A DNA stretch of 64,000 nt from Puccinellia tenuiflora (taxonomy: Eukaryota > Streptophyta > Magnoliopsida > Poales > Poaceae): contig QRDG01000395.1 in the NCBI GenBank assembly GCA_012064385.1, positions 372,001 to 436,000 on the forward strand. Direction: 5' to 3'. The notes beneath the pieces were generated by a model, which ran no database searches, was not told the DNA's origin, and was given only the letters and a program-made list of their open reading frames with translations. Position 1 is the stretch's first letter; every line of letters begins with the position of its first letter. Both the position numbers and the translations under genes were made by a program. Positions 31,205-43,192 of this stretch are shown piece by piece.

Positions 31205-34200
31205 AGTGGTGCACCGTTGGCTCGGCATCGTCTCTGCCCGCCGGCGGCGAGCTCCCAGCCCCGAGCACGGAAGAAGGGCGCTGGTGGCCTCCCTTCCATC
31301 CCGGGCCCTCCCCCCTCTAGCGACGTGGTCCACGGTCCCGTCCGCGTCTCCGACTGGCCTGGGGAAGCGGGGGCTGCGGCAGTGGCCAGCTCCGGCGGCC
31401 GGCTGCGCCCAGCATGCCCGCGTCGGGCATCGCCCGCGTCCCCTTGACGCAGGGATGAGGACGGCTAGCTGGGCCGCCAGCGTGGCACCCTGGTATCGCC
31501 GACAGGCGGGCCCTGCCTAGCCCAGCCGCCACGTCAGTTAAGTGGAGGCGCCCTCCCGCATGTCTCCGCTTTCGTGAGGAGAAGACGTATTTCCTTCAAA
31601 CGCGCAACCAGTCCGGCCTGAACAGAAACAGCCCGTTCTGGTTTTTGTTTCAAAAGTGAGCAGCAGATAGCTAAACGTCGCACGGCTATATCTTTTGAAC
31701 CATAGCTCCGTTTGAGGTGAATCAAATTTGTAAATTCATAGTTTGAAAAGCTCTATCCAGTGGAATAGGTTTTACATTTTTGTAAAAGGTTTATATGCTC
31801 ATCACCCGCGTATGCATGTATAGGTGTTCCACGATACCGGCGAACCGAGACCCTAACCCGTGACGTGTCCGTGACCCCCTAAGGCATATGGTGTCGATCT
31901 TCGAAGGCAAGCTAACCACTTGCTATGAACACTCAAGCGGTGTTTGTTTGTTGCATATTACCCTGTCATATCGGTGCATTTTATTGCTTATTATCATCTG
32001 TCAACTGTGCGTCACGAGATATCGTGGCTTTGTTTTCATTCTGTCAACCGTGTGTCACGTGATATCGTGGCTTTGTTTCCATCCTGTCAACTGTGCGTCA
32101 CGAGATATCGTGACTTTGTTTCATACCTGTAATACGATAAACCCATGTTCCGTGGGTTGAGTTCCGGTACCCCGTCTAAATACACGTTGGGTCCTGCCCA
32201 AGTGGATTGAAGCGGTTGGACGGTACCATGCACCACTCCCCATTCCGGCGACGATGGACTGGGGGAACCGCCGCAGTCAATGGAATGGTGGAACGGGATC
32301 GCGTTGACGCCTCCACTAACTTTCGTAGTCGATCTGTGGCTGCTACTGGCCGGAGGCATCTCCGCCATCGCCCGGTTGTCGCTAACCAACTGTGCTGTTT
32401 AACTTTCTTTTACTCAATCTGTGGCTGTCACTGGTCGTAGTTATCTCCGCCATCGCCCGGTTGAAACTAACCATTGATTGAACTAACTATATATTGCTTG
32501 AATTATGGTGTGTAGTTTGTTTCTGTTCATGTTGATAAGATATTATACTTGTTGTGTTGGACTAATCCGTTATTGTGTTGGACTAATCCTCTGTTGTTTG
32601 GATTTGTTGTTGAATGAAACTGGACTAAATGAAACCCCCTCCAAGCATCGATAGGGTCAGTCCATAGTGCCACCAAACTAAACATTGAACGCACTACCAC
32701 TGTCGCCCAAATGGGAGAGCCATAGCCTATGTAACCTATCAAGCCTCCTTTGATGCTACCCACTTGGCAAGTCTAGTCGGATACTGCATAGTTGTGGTCG
32801 GGGCTAGTCTTGCAAAGGTTCCGGAGCTAGGCGTTGCTCATGAGTTGGCGACGTGCCGGATTCACTTCGTCATAAGACTTAGCCCGAGTGGTAAGTCGGT
32901 AGCTATACAAGGAGTGTCTTGGTAGCGTGAACAGTTATGTAAGTGTATCTTGCCATCATGAAGCAAGGTGCATTTAGATGGGTGGTAACTGCAACCTCTC
33001 GAGAGTGTGTCAACTAGCAGCTAGCCTTGTTCCTAGGTCATGGAACAGTTCAGTGTCGGTCACACTATTGTCCTTTGTCGAGTCCGGAGGTTAAACTTAA
33101 GTTCAGTTTGAAAGAAAGATGAACAACCTGATTACAATAGGCTGATGCAGGGAATGTCACTTGAGTCGGGGATGGTTACCCGTGTTTGGGGTGACGGTGA
33201 TCGTTGGGAGCCTAGAGTTAGGCCGGAGCCAACATCAACCGTGCATGCTCAAAGTGGTAACATGAGGCCAGTGGGCCTAGCAGTTTGACAGATGTGATAA
33301 GGCCGTTGAGCCTAGTTGTGATGACAGGTGCTGTCATAATATTTGGTACCAATGGGCGCACTCGTTATTCGACACAGGTAACCTCTTTGTGTGATCTCCG
33401 GTACATGATCCAACCCCACCTGGCTTGGACTCTGTACTGGCGATACCCCTACTATTTGCTTTTCATGTGGCCAGACGTTCATGTCTTGTGGTTATTTTCT
33501 TGCGAGTACGTCATTGTACTCAAACTGGCTTTTCATGTGGCCAGACGTTGAGAGGATTTTTCTACCATAGCAAAGAGATGGAGCAAGAGCGTGCTAGGAT
33601 CAGTAGCCCAGCCAGATGCCTATGGAATGGAGCCGCACCAAGCCATTGCCGTATTTGTGTCTTCCGCTACCGGTTAAACTCTGTCCCGTGCCATACTTGG
33701 CCATGATAATTTTCATGCCTTGGTGGCCATGTAAACCATTTGTAGCCCTCTGGGCCTGATTGTGTAATGATATTTCCGTTATGTTGCATTGTCGTAACGT
33801 GCGTCCAGATATCCTGGGCTGGCGCATGGGGCGACCGCCTCTCTGGCAACATGTGTCAGAGGGGGGTGCCACAAAAGATCCGGGATCTGGGACCCCTCTA
33901 GAGAGGAAGTCCCGAAAAGACTTAGCCGTTTTTCCGTGGGATGATTTCCTTGGCCGGAACTTCCGGTGTTTGCACCTCGGAACTTCTGGCTCCCGGATGT
34001 TTCCGGTGAAACCTCCGGGCAAACCTCCAGGAACCCTCCAGGAGGGAATCCCAAAAGGTCTTATCCGAAAAACCCAGGTTCGGATGTTTCTAGGCCCCAG
34101 ACCGGAACTTTCGGGGTTTAACCCAACGGAACTTCCGGTCTAGAGACACTAAAACTGCAGGGCTCTGTCAGGGCAGAAGTGCAACGAACGACTTTTGGTC

Positions 34201-34360
34201 CTCTCCTCTGTCTTCGTTCTATCTTCGATCTTTTCACTTTTTGGGGGTCGTTAACTGTTTACACCAATCGTCGAATATATCTATGAGCACTTAGCAAACG
34301 GTAACACTAATCGTGTTATCATTATCACCAAAACCCTTTTTGGAGAGAGATGCTCTTTCA
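31205..34360 (+). repeat. probable remainder of the long LTR interrupted by the CACTA element
   Basis: No gene is supported. Three near-copies of a 40-bp unit (GTCACGAGATATCGTGGCTTTG) lie at 32010-32120. The end near 34360 (TATCACCAAAACCC, then TGCTCTTTCA) resembles cereal LTR ends. Repeated GGAACTTCCGG motifs lie at 33955-34140. The identity as a single LTR is inferred, not shown. Confidence 0.35.
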
Positions 34361-34639
34361 GCAGGGTGCTTCAAGGGGATCCACCGTACAAGCTACTGCT
34401 AGCATGCTAGGCGTTCCCGCGGCGTTGTTTTGCTGCAAGCGCATGTCTGCCTCCCACCGACGGAGTTCCAAGTCATCGATGACACCGGAGGAAGACACCG
34501 CAGTGACGAGATGGTGCAAGCCGATGACAAGGCTGTGTTGTAAGATGGCCTTCCACCGCAAGTGGTACTGCAATCCAGCAACACGCACAGTGCTGCAAGG
34601 CGGCCTCTCGAGATGTGAGTTGCAAGGTGAATTCTCCCA

Positions 34640-35105
34640 GGAAGATTTTATTGTTGAAATCATTATCGTCTTTTGCTGAAAAGGTTGGGGATTTTTGTTG
34701 TACGTAAACAACTTATGGATCAGCTGCAAATACATTTCCATCGGGGATTTGTTGATGTTGGAACTGTTATCTTTTTTTTTTGCTGGAATCGATGACCCTT
34801 ATTGTTGTAAACAACTTAGAAATCTGTTGCAAAGAAATTACCCAGCAGGTTTTTTTAATGTTGGAATGGTCATTATTTTTTGTTGGATATGGTGGTGATT
34901 ATTGTTGTAAATGACTCTAGAATATGCTGATAAGTGATTTTATTATACTGGTTAATGTTGAATTTGATTCTATTTTTTGTTCAAAACATTGGTGATTAAT
35001 GTTGTAAAATTCTCTCTCTTACGATGAAAAGATTTTCCAGGTTGGGTTAATATTGGATTTGTTACTATTTTTTGTTGAAAACGATGGTGGTTAATGTTGC
35101 AAAAT
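34640..35105 (+). repeat. degenerate tandem repeat of about 105 bp, about five units
   Basis: Units share TTAATGTTGGA...ATTTTTTGTTG...GATGGTGGTTA...TTGTAAA. They start near 34640, 34745, 34850, 34945 and 35045. Clearly diverged, so old. Confidence 0.65.
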
Positions 35106-36660
35106 ACTATGTTTTAGATTTTTGTAGTGCAGCATTTGTTACCAAAGGTGGCCTTCCCTTTGATGATAGAGGTGACTACAAACCGGTCATGATTAGCAAG
35201 AAGAAACGAAGTCCCCACAAGGTAGTTGCCATCTCGGTTGTTAGGAGAACACAGAGATTAAGAACCGGTCATCTTCGAACCACTTGATCATTTCTGAAAT
35301 ACACAGATGCATGGTTGGCTAGATCATGCGCATCATTCTTACATCTTTGGCTCTCGCTAATGACGATCATACAAGTCTCACCAGCACACCTTACCTGCCA
35401 TGCACGCCATGCGACCCAGGCATGTACGTATTTGATCATTAATCCATTGTCGTGCCAGGCAGGAGAATGTCTTCTCAGGTTGCTGCGTTTGCGACTTTGC
35501 ACGTACTACTACATTTTCCAATCGGGACTGAATAATTTGATCCTCCACCATGTGCATATGTGACCGACCAATGTGACGCGCCGCTTTAGGATAAAGGGTA
35601 ATGCAAAGCTTGTAATATAGTATCATATGTATATCGAGAAGTATGATTGAAGGTAGCGTTCTCGGTGTTTTAATTAGAGATGAACTGTACAGGTATGTTC
35701 TTCAATGCAAAATGAGTAGTACAGTTCAGAAGACAAGACAGAGTATGCCATATGCACATCAAATTTCTACTTTCCATTTCTCAATGGAAGTATAGTTAGC
35801 AGCTCTGGCAGCTCTATATTTACACTCTTTTAAGGATTCGCTAGCAGCTTTCCATTTCTCAATGGAATCCTCTATAATCATGTATGAACTTTCGATTTTT
35901 TTGGTAGTTGAGCCAGGCGATCACCCCACAGCCACATGCATGTGTTCGTGCATACGATCTTGCACCTGTCGCAGGATCAGATTCCGTGGCCGGAATGTGA
36001 GTATCAAGCAAAGCGGCTGATACTATCTGTGCTTTTCTTTCGTAGCTGTTCTGAAAGAATAAATTTCGAATTTGTAAAGAATTGTTGAGTGCTTATTCTT
36101 TCAATTGGGTCTGCTATTTTAAAATTGAGTCAGAACCTGTTGCACCCATCATTCTAAAGCAGAAATTGTTTGAAGAAACGTCCAGCAAAAAAAAACTCAT
36201 CTAACTACCTTGAGAAATTCCTGTGCCCCGAACTAATCCTCAAGCTATAAGGGTTTTCCACTACATCGAGAACTACATCTTATCCTGACAGACACCTAGA
36301 ATTAAGGGCTACCAAGACTCGTATGTGCGTAAAAATGTACATACACGAGAACTATATCATCCACCAAGGTCCAAGGACACCATTTTGTTTGTCTCGGTGC
36401 AGAATAGAGGGGACCATTGGTTGAAAGAAAGGGACGAACACAAAAACAGTGGCAGAGTATTATAACAGAAAGACAGCGGCGGTAAAGAACGAATCGGCCG
36501 TTACTTGGCCGTTAGGATTGGGCCCATGTGTACACACCGTTGTGCGAATCCTGCGCCTTATAGGGACGAGGCCACGAGGGTTGTCGGTTGACGGTTGGTG
36601 TTAGGCATAGCATGTGCATGTATGATACGGGCTGTTAATTTGTTCATAATATGTAGAATC
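35106..36660. other. intergenic, nothing recognised
   Basis: AT-rich. Overlapping short frames only, none with a domain. TCCATTTCTCAATGGAA occurs twice (about 35773 and 35848), a small local repeat. Confidence 0.5.
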
Positions 36661-36868
36661 TTAGAGCATCTCCACTCGCACCCCCATAGGCCGTCCCCGA
36701 ACGAGCGCTATGGGGGGCGTCCGGACGAGATGCCGTCTATGAGGGGTGCCCCTCCCCAGTCGTCGCCCCAAATGGGCGCCCCAAAATTCAAATAAACAAG
36801 ATTCAAATAGAGATGATAAATTTGGTCATAAATTTAAAGTTTTGAAGACACAAAATCAAAAGTGACGG

Positions 36869-38420
36869 TCACATAATTTCAAAGTCTAGGCCCGTCGCAA
36901 AACAGAGACGCACGACGCAGACGGCGCCGCGGCGTCGCAAATCAGGACGTGGCGCCGAGGAAGCCTCGCTGGGTGTGTCGCCGTCGAACTCGTCGTTGAG
37001 GAAATCGCCGCGGCCGTGGGTATCGCCATTGGGTGTGGCCGTGGGTGTGCTCGTGGCCGTCGCCGTCGCCGTGGGTATCGCCGTGGCCGTGCCCGTGGGT
37101 GTCGCCGTGGCTGTGGCCGTGGGTGTCGTCGTGGCCGTGGGTGGCAGGAGCTCCATTTCTTGAAAGATCGCGGCACGCAGCAGGTCACACGCCGCCTTCG
37201 CCTGTGGATCCAACGCTGAGACGTCGGCCGTGAGGACCATGAAATCCTCCCTCCTTTTCTTCGAGGCGACCTTGGCCTTCTCGAGCTCCAGCTTCTTGTC
37301 CGTCTTGTCCATCAATGTCACCCACCCTGAACCGTTGGCGGCGCGCCTCTCTGGTGGCATTCTTGGAGACGTCGACGATCACCTTCTCGATGGATGCCGC
37401 CGCCCTAGCCGAGTTGGCCACCACCGAAAGAGCCTTCTTGGACTTTTTTCCCCCATTGGCCGTCCCTCCGACGTCTTGCCATCACCAACGTCGCTCGGGC
37501 CGTCCTTGTTGAGTGTAATGTGATGCTTCCTCCATTTCTAACAATGTTGGAGCTTCCGGAAGCAATGCGCCAAGTTGAAATCCTTTTCCTTGTTCAACTC
37601 CCGGTACAAGGCGAGGGCGTCGATGATCTAGCAAAACAATGTGCATCAAATCATATGGCCGGCGACCAAAAGTAAACGAAGGGAGGAAGAGAAAACTTCA
37701 CTTGATCGGCCGCCGACTTGCCACTCTCGGGCCTCGTGAGGATGTTCTCCAAACAACCATGAAATTTGTTGACAACTTTTTGAATAATTCCCCATCTATG
37801 TGATAACGCATTGTGGTTGCGTTCCATAACCACCATGCAATAGTCCTTTGAGAACTTGTGCTCATCGAACTCGGTTTTGATCCTCCTCCAATATGACTCG
37901 CCAGTTTGATTGGAACCGGTGATTCGTCGAACATGTTGCGGCTAGGCACCAGGCAGTCCACATCGGGGCCGACGGCATTCCTGCACAGGGCCGGTGATCC
38001 GTCGTAAGACTCGTTGAGATCGACGCCCTGGGAAAACATGGTGTTCGGATCGAAGCCGCCGTAGCCGCCATGGCAAGGATCACCGAACCTGGACCGAGGC
38101 GTGGCGATGGCGGGCTCTTGGTAGTACGAGGATTTGCTCGGCGAAGAGCTACTCGACCTGCCGACTGTGGCGGCGCTTCTCTCTAGGGTCCTAATCTGAG
38201 TGGGGAAGGCCAAACCTTTGGACATGGGCACCACAATCTGCACCGTCTTTTGGGCCGTTGTCTTGTCGCACTGCCACTCCGCGTCCGACATCCCTTCCGG
38301 CCTCGACAGGGGAGCGCGCGGCTTGTTGTGGCATTTGACGCCGAGCATGGTGCCCGCCGACGCCTTGGCCTTCAGCGGCGGCTTCTGCTTCAGTGGTTTA
38401 GGCGCGCGCGGCGGACCCAT
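36869..38420 (-). pseudogene. Harbinger ORF1 (Myb/SANT or NAM-associated type), broken
   Basis: Starts MGPPRAPKPLKQKPP at 38420 with a basic, Ser-rich N-terminus. The SANT-like part is split between frames (the piece around 37836-37690 reads ERNHNALSHRWGIIQKVVNKFHGCLENI). A likely intron starts GTGAAGTTTTC after SAADQ (about 37700) and ends near 37630. The C-terminal part (ALSVVANSARAAASIEKVIVDVS, then DKTDKKLELEKAKVASKKRR) crosses another frameshift near 37355. The C-terminal tail is a Thr/Ala/Pro low-complexity stretch from a minisatellite. In active systems ORF1 helps the transposase bind DNA. This one is dead. Confidence 0.65.
37010..37150. repeat. minisatellite in the ORF1 3' end
   Basis: Repeats of GTGGGTATCGCC and GTGGCCGTG units; on minus it codes for TATATPTGTATAIPTATA-like residues. 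Confidence 0.8.
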
Positions 38421-38824
38421 GGCGACGAGGGAGGTGGGGCGGCGACGAGGGAGGTGGAGTGGGATGGTAACGGGGCGGGATGTGGAATTTGGCGGGAGGG
38501 GAAAGGAATAACAAGGAGGGCGGCAGATTTGGCACCGTTTTGGTGTCTCAATGACGCGGCGGGCCCGCGCGCGCGTCGTTTTGTCCGGCGCTACCGCAAC
38601 ACGCCCTTGCGCGCGGAGTTGGGATGGTAGCGCCAGATGAAATAACGGTTCACCCCGGACGAGATCGGCCTATGGGGTGCGCGACTGGGCGTCGTTTTTC
38701 GCTTGGGGCGCCCCATAGGCTATGGGGGGGTCTTGGGGGGGGGAGTGGAGATGCTCTTACGGGAAGTAAAAACACATGAATTTGTATTACATGCTATTTG
38801 ATTGAGGTGCATGAAAAAACAGTA

Positions 38825-38919
38825 CTCCCTCCGATCGGTAATGATTGTCTTGAGTTGTATTGCTATTTGTACTATATGCTTATAGTATTTCCAAGACAAC
38901 TATTTCCAACCGGAGGTAG
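38825..38919. mobile_element. Stowaway MITE, 95 bp
   Basis: Begins CTCCCTCCGATCGG and ends CCAACCGGAGGTAG, inverted with 11 of 14 matches, with TA on both sides (38823-38824, 38920-38921). Classic Tc1/mariner-type MITE of grasses. Confidence 0.9.
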
Positions 38920-38974
38920 TAACTTTTTTTAATGATGGAGTGTTTGTATAGTTAGAGAATTTCCAAGCGGAAAG

Positions 38975-40270
38975 GGCTAATGTGACCCCTATATGTCCAC
39001 GGAGACATGTCCGCGGACAGCACCCGGTCAAACCCCCATTTGTCCGTCCGAGCAGCCTTCCCTCTTAAATCCATACAGTCCAGATTAAATCAATTCAATA
39101 CAAATTCAGCATAATTCAACAAGTCATACAATAAAGCCATCACGAATTCGAATGAGCAATCGCAAATCTTGTTGTGCTTGTTGATCTACTTATCATCACA
39201 TGATTTCCCCTTTCCTTTGTCATTTCCGGGAACGGATACTCCCTTCAGTATGCTTCTATAATGGGCCAACATGAATGCCTTTCTCTCAATTTGATGACAC
39301 AATATACCAACTGACTACATCTAACAAATAAGAATCATTCACATAATGCAACAAAAGTGAAGCAAACAACAAATCTGAAACAAGCAATACTTACATGTTA
39401 CACTTGGTCATAGCAAACGACAAATTTTTCACGGAGTCTTGGATGCATTCCCATCTATGGCGGATAGAGGCCTCAGTGCACGTGGTGTCGATTGTATGCA
39501 GATGTTTAGTGTAAAAGCCATGGATTTTTCCCAACAACCTGAGGTCTTCGTTACACCAATGTGAACCATGCTTACCGTCAACCAAGATTTGCACAACAAC
39601 CCATCGTCATGGACGGAGTACAAATTTCGTCTCAATGTCTTTGGGCCTATCATTGAACCAAGGTATCACCATTAAAACTACCATCCTAGATACAAACAAT
39701 GATGATAAAGGAGATGCGGTGGCACAAACCAGCGGCATGCCGAACATTTGGCCGAACACTTGGTAGGCTCCTGCGCCATAGTTGCCCAACCAACGGCTGA
39801 ATTCACCTTGGCAAGTTAGCAATGCGAATCTCTTGTCCCCCATCGATTGGTGGAGAGCGAGCTCCTCGTCGTCCGATGTGGGGCTAGAAACTTCCAGCAC
39901 AAGCGCATCCTAGTAGAGGTCGACTTCAGACCCAAATCTGCTGACAAAGCCATCTACAATGGAGGAGAGGGGAGGGGAGAGGAAGTGTATGGAAAGGAAG
40001 GGGAGTGGAGCTGAGTGGTCGAGACCGAGGTTAGGGTTTGGTCTGGGGTTGGGATGGAGTGGGGCATGTGTGGACATCCTGGGTCGGTCCGACATGACCA
40101 GTGTGTATGTGTGCGTTCAGGTAGACCCATTTACGTCCCACGTATGGGTTGGGTATGAGGTGTGCTGGACTACCCGCACGTTTCTCCTAAAGGTATGAGA
40201 AGTTCGGTTGTGTGGTATTTTTCTGTCCGGGCCATGTCTAGGCTGTCCGCCCAGACGTATATGGGGTACT
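38975..40270 (-). mobile_element. decayed Harbinger-like element with SANT-like ORF1 remnants
   Basis: On minus, broken frames read DDEELALHQSMGDKRF (about 39870) and then WEKIHGFYTKHLHT-like and ASIRHRWECIQDSVKNL (39540-39400), typical of Harbinger ORF1/NAM-like proteins. The outer sequence has weakly inverted GACCCCTATATG / CGTATATGGGGTAC ends. Exact borders and target duplication were not found. Confidence 0.45.
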
Positions 40271-40384
40271 AGGGTCTGGATCAAGGTACTCTTATTATAG
40301 AAATAGAAGATATTTTTCATGAGGTTGGAATATTGTCCACATGTTGTTGCTAGAGTTCTGTGATGTAAATTCATAGATCTTTAC

Positions 40385-41145
40385 CATGTGGCACGATTGG
40401 TCCGACTGGATTCATGAGTTTGTTAACCGTGGACCGTGGTAGTGTTGGAATCAATATTAATGGCGAGATAGGTCATTATTTCCAATCACAAAAAGGTCTA
40501 CGACAGGGCGACCCCCTTTCCCCAATTTTATTTTAACACTATCGCAAATATTTTGAGCATCTTAATTTCTAAAGCCAAAGAAGATGTACAAGTAAAGGGC
40601 TTGAGTGAAGCAAAATATATGGAGAATCAATACAATCATTTATTTGGATATGAGTATAGATCGTTCCTCTTCGACATTTGGGTGTCTGTATCAACTTCTG
40701 TAAGTTGAGAATTGGAGAGTAGAAACCAGTGGAAGATCACTTTTAAAGAAAGCTAGCTTGCTAGTTGGGTAAATGTTTTTTATCTTATGGTGATCGTCTT
40801 GTTCTTATAAATTCCGTTATCACAAGCTTACCAACGTTCATGCTATCCTTTCTTGAGATATCCAGTGAGGGTGTTAGACTTCTACGGTTTGCGCTTTATT
40901 TTTGGCAAAGTGACAGCCATAAACAGACAAATATATTAACCAAATGGAATCTCATATGTCGACCAAAAGATGAAGGTGGATTAGGATTTAAAGTTTTATA
41001 CATTAAAAATAAATTCTAATTTGAAAGTGGTTTTAATTTGCTTAAATGAGAATGATGTGTGGCAAGACTTGGTACATAATAAATATATGAGATGTAAAAC
41101 TTTATCCCAAGTTAAATAGAAACGAACGAAGTCTCCTTGTTGTCA
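40385..41145 (+). pseudogene. LINE (L1-type) reverse transcriptase fragment
   Basis: GLRQGDPLSPILF at 40495-40533 is the conserved RT block before the catalytic YADD, which is missing here because about 600 bp is deleted. The C-terminal part follows (LGV... KLRIGE, SYGDRLVLINSVITSLPTFMLSF, LICRPKDEGGLGFKVL). Frames shift several times. A dead LINE. Confidence 0.85.
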
Positions 41146-41301
41146 ACCAAAATATAAAAGCATATAACGGGAACAAACCTAACAATAATAGTTTGGTAGT
41201 TTAAAGTAAAAGGAATAGGCACATTCCTTATGATAAATGTATAGTTTTCCAAATTCCTTCGATGAGGAGCCGAATTCCATTATCAATGGCTAACATAACA
41301 A

Positions 41302-41500
41302 CACTACAGGAATGACGCGCTACACCGATGGCAAGAAGCCGTCGGTATAGCCCAGATTGTCGTCGGCATAGGCTATGCCGAGGGTAGCCGTCGGCGTAAC
41401 AATGCGTCGGCGCAGCCTCCGATGCCGTCGGCGTAGGGAAAGTCGTCAGCATACCAACTACGCCGAGGGCTTAGCCGTCGGCCTAGGATTAGGCTAGAAT
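41302..41500 (+). mobile_element. left end of another CACTA-like element
   Basis: Starts CACTACAGGAA, followed by repeated GCCGTCGGC(A/G)TA motifs in both orientations (41330-41490), a typical CACTA subterminal array. No matching right end was found, so it is truncated, or its right end is too diverged to see. Confidence 0.65.
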
Positions 41501-42887
41501 TTTTTTCCATTTTTTTCGAATATTTCAAAATATTTGAATTATTTAACCGGTTAATCGCACTGGAGACATATTTATCTTTATCTCTAAGCATGCTTAATTT
41601 TAATTTTAATCGGTCACCCATCCTCCAACCTCAGCATGCTTAACTTCTTAGTTTCTTCCCTATGAGCTACCTAGAAACAATTCATACTTTGTTAACAATA
41701 GTATCTTATCAATCATATTAACCCTTGTAACATGATGTCACACGCTTTATTTTTTGTATCTAAACAATTATTTAAGTAAACAAAAATGAATAAGTAATAA
41801 CAATATTGAATTTAAATAACAATAAAACGATATTTTTTCCTAAGGTCCCCGCCCTCTTCCACCGCCAGAGCGGCAGTTAGAGGAGGCGGGGACCCGTCAA
41901 AATCCGGCCGACGAGACGGAGACGGCAGGCGGCGACGGCGGCGGCTAGGGTAAACCCTAGCAGCCGCTGATGTGTTTCTTTTCGTGAGATCAAACTTTCT
42001 CAGAGGTGGGGAATTGGTTTAGCTTTGTAAGCCTTGGTTAGCAGGTTCACGATCAAGCCAGCCGTTATCTGTCATTAACACATCGCACGAACTAAATAAG
42101 CGTTATTATCAGCACACAACACACTGCCGTCAGTGCTTAGCGTCACGGTTAGTTCTTTCTAATCAAGCCGTGAATCAAGGAATCAGAACATCAACCATGT
42201 GTAATAAGGACGCGCTTGGATTGCCCGTATTCCGGCCGGAAAAATTCTAGAGATCTGCGAACGTCCGTATATTTTCCGATAGAATCCCTCGTTTTCTCCG
42301 GGGGAAACAGTGAACCAAGCGGCCCCAAAGCTTAATTTGGCTCAAACAGGCAGCATCACCGAAAAATCACGCTTAAAAAGTAGCTCGTCGTCGCGGCCGA
42401 AATCCGGGCGGAAACTTCTGCGGCCTTCGTGTTTTCTCGCCCTGCCCCCGCACCACCGAGCAGGCGCGCCTATTCTTATTTTGTTTTCCCTCGCGACCCG
42501 AGCCTTCTTCGCCGTGGATGCTGGCCGCTGTCGCCCACGCACAACACGATGCTTCTGTCCTCAACAATAAACAACGGCAGATCGGGAAGAAAGTACACAC
42601 GCAGTACGCCGTACGTATCGTGCATAATATGCACGGTTCTTCTTCTTCATGAAATTGGAATTATTGACCTGCAATTTGTACTTGAATTATTGAGCATTGT
42701 CCACTTGCGATTGACGCACGGATTATGTGTTCTCATTCGTGGCTCGTGCTTTGGTTCTTGAAGTTTAATTAAGCATGGAGATTCTTGAATTGATTCCAGG
42801 CAGACACGCGGGAGATATATAGATGGAACTTATCCCAATATGATATGATATGAAAATTATTCCAATGTATGCCTTTCTAACAACACA
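41501..42887. other. unassigned sequence, possibly interior of the preceding CACTA fragment
   Basis: A GC-rich island at 41845-41970 resembles a gene leader but has no supported frame. No other feature seen. Confidence 0.4.
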
Positions 42888-43192
42888 ATTCTTTCGTTCG
42901 TTTTTACTTTGCGTTCTGAGCAAATAACAGATACCAAGGCAAGCCTCGAATGAGCCAATTTAGAGCTTGGATGGACTAATTTGCCCCTGCTGCAGTCTCA
43001 CCTCTGTACGCTGCCATAAATACATGCATGCACAGCCACAGTGAATACGAGTGATTTGCGGTGAGATATTAATGCAACCGAAGGTCCGAAGACAAACTTG
43101 GGGACAAAATGGGAAATCAACAGCAGAACGCAAAGTAATTGGGAAATTTTTCAAAAAGCTATAACGCAAAGTAAAACTAAACAGAGGGAGTA
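42888..43192. mobile_element. Stowaway-like MITE with diverged ends
   Basis: TTTTACTTTGCGTT (42902-42915) and its exact inverse AACGCAAAGTAAAA (43163-43176) bracket about 250 bp; the right side ends ACAGAGGGAGTA, a common Stowaway terminus. The left terminus is degraded. Confidence 0.5.

Larger units (their letters stand above)
36664..38756 (-). mobile_element. PIF/Harbinger-like element, 2093 bp, TTA target duplication, ORF1 only
   Basis: Ends are GAGCATCTCCACTC and its exact inverse GAGTGGAGATGCTC, flanked by TTA (36661-36663, 38757-38759). The 3-bp TTA duplication and the GAGCATCTCCA terminus are typical of PIF/Harbinger elements. Only the Myb/SANT-like ORF1 is present, on minus; no DDE nuclease, so it needs another element to move. 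Confidence 0.85.

Noticed and set aside
37016..37219. Frames in the minisatellite
   Set aside because: Produced by the GTGGCCGTG repeat in all phases.
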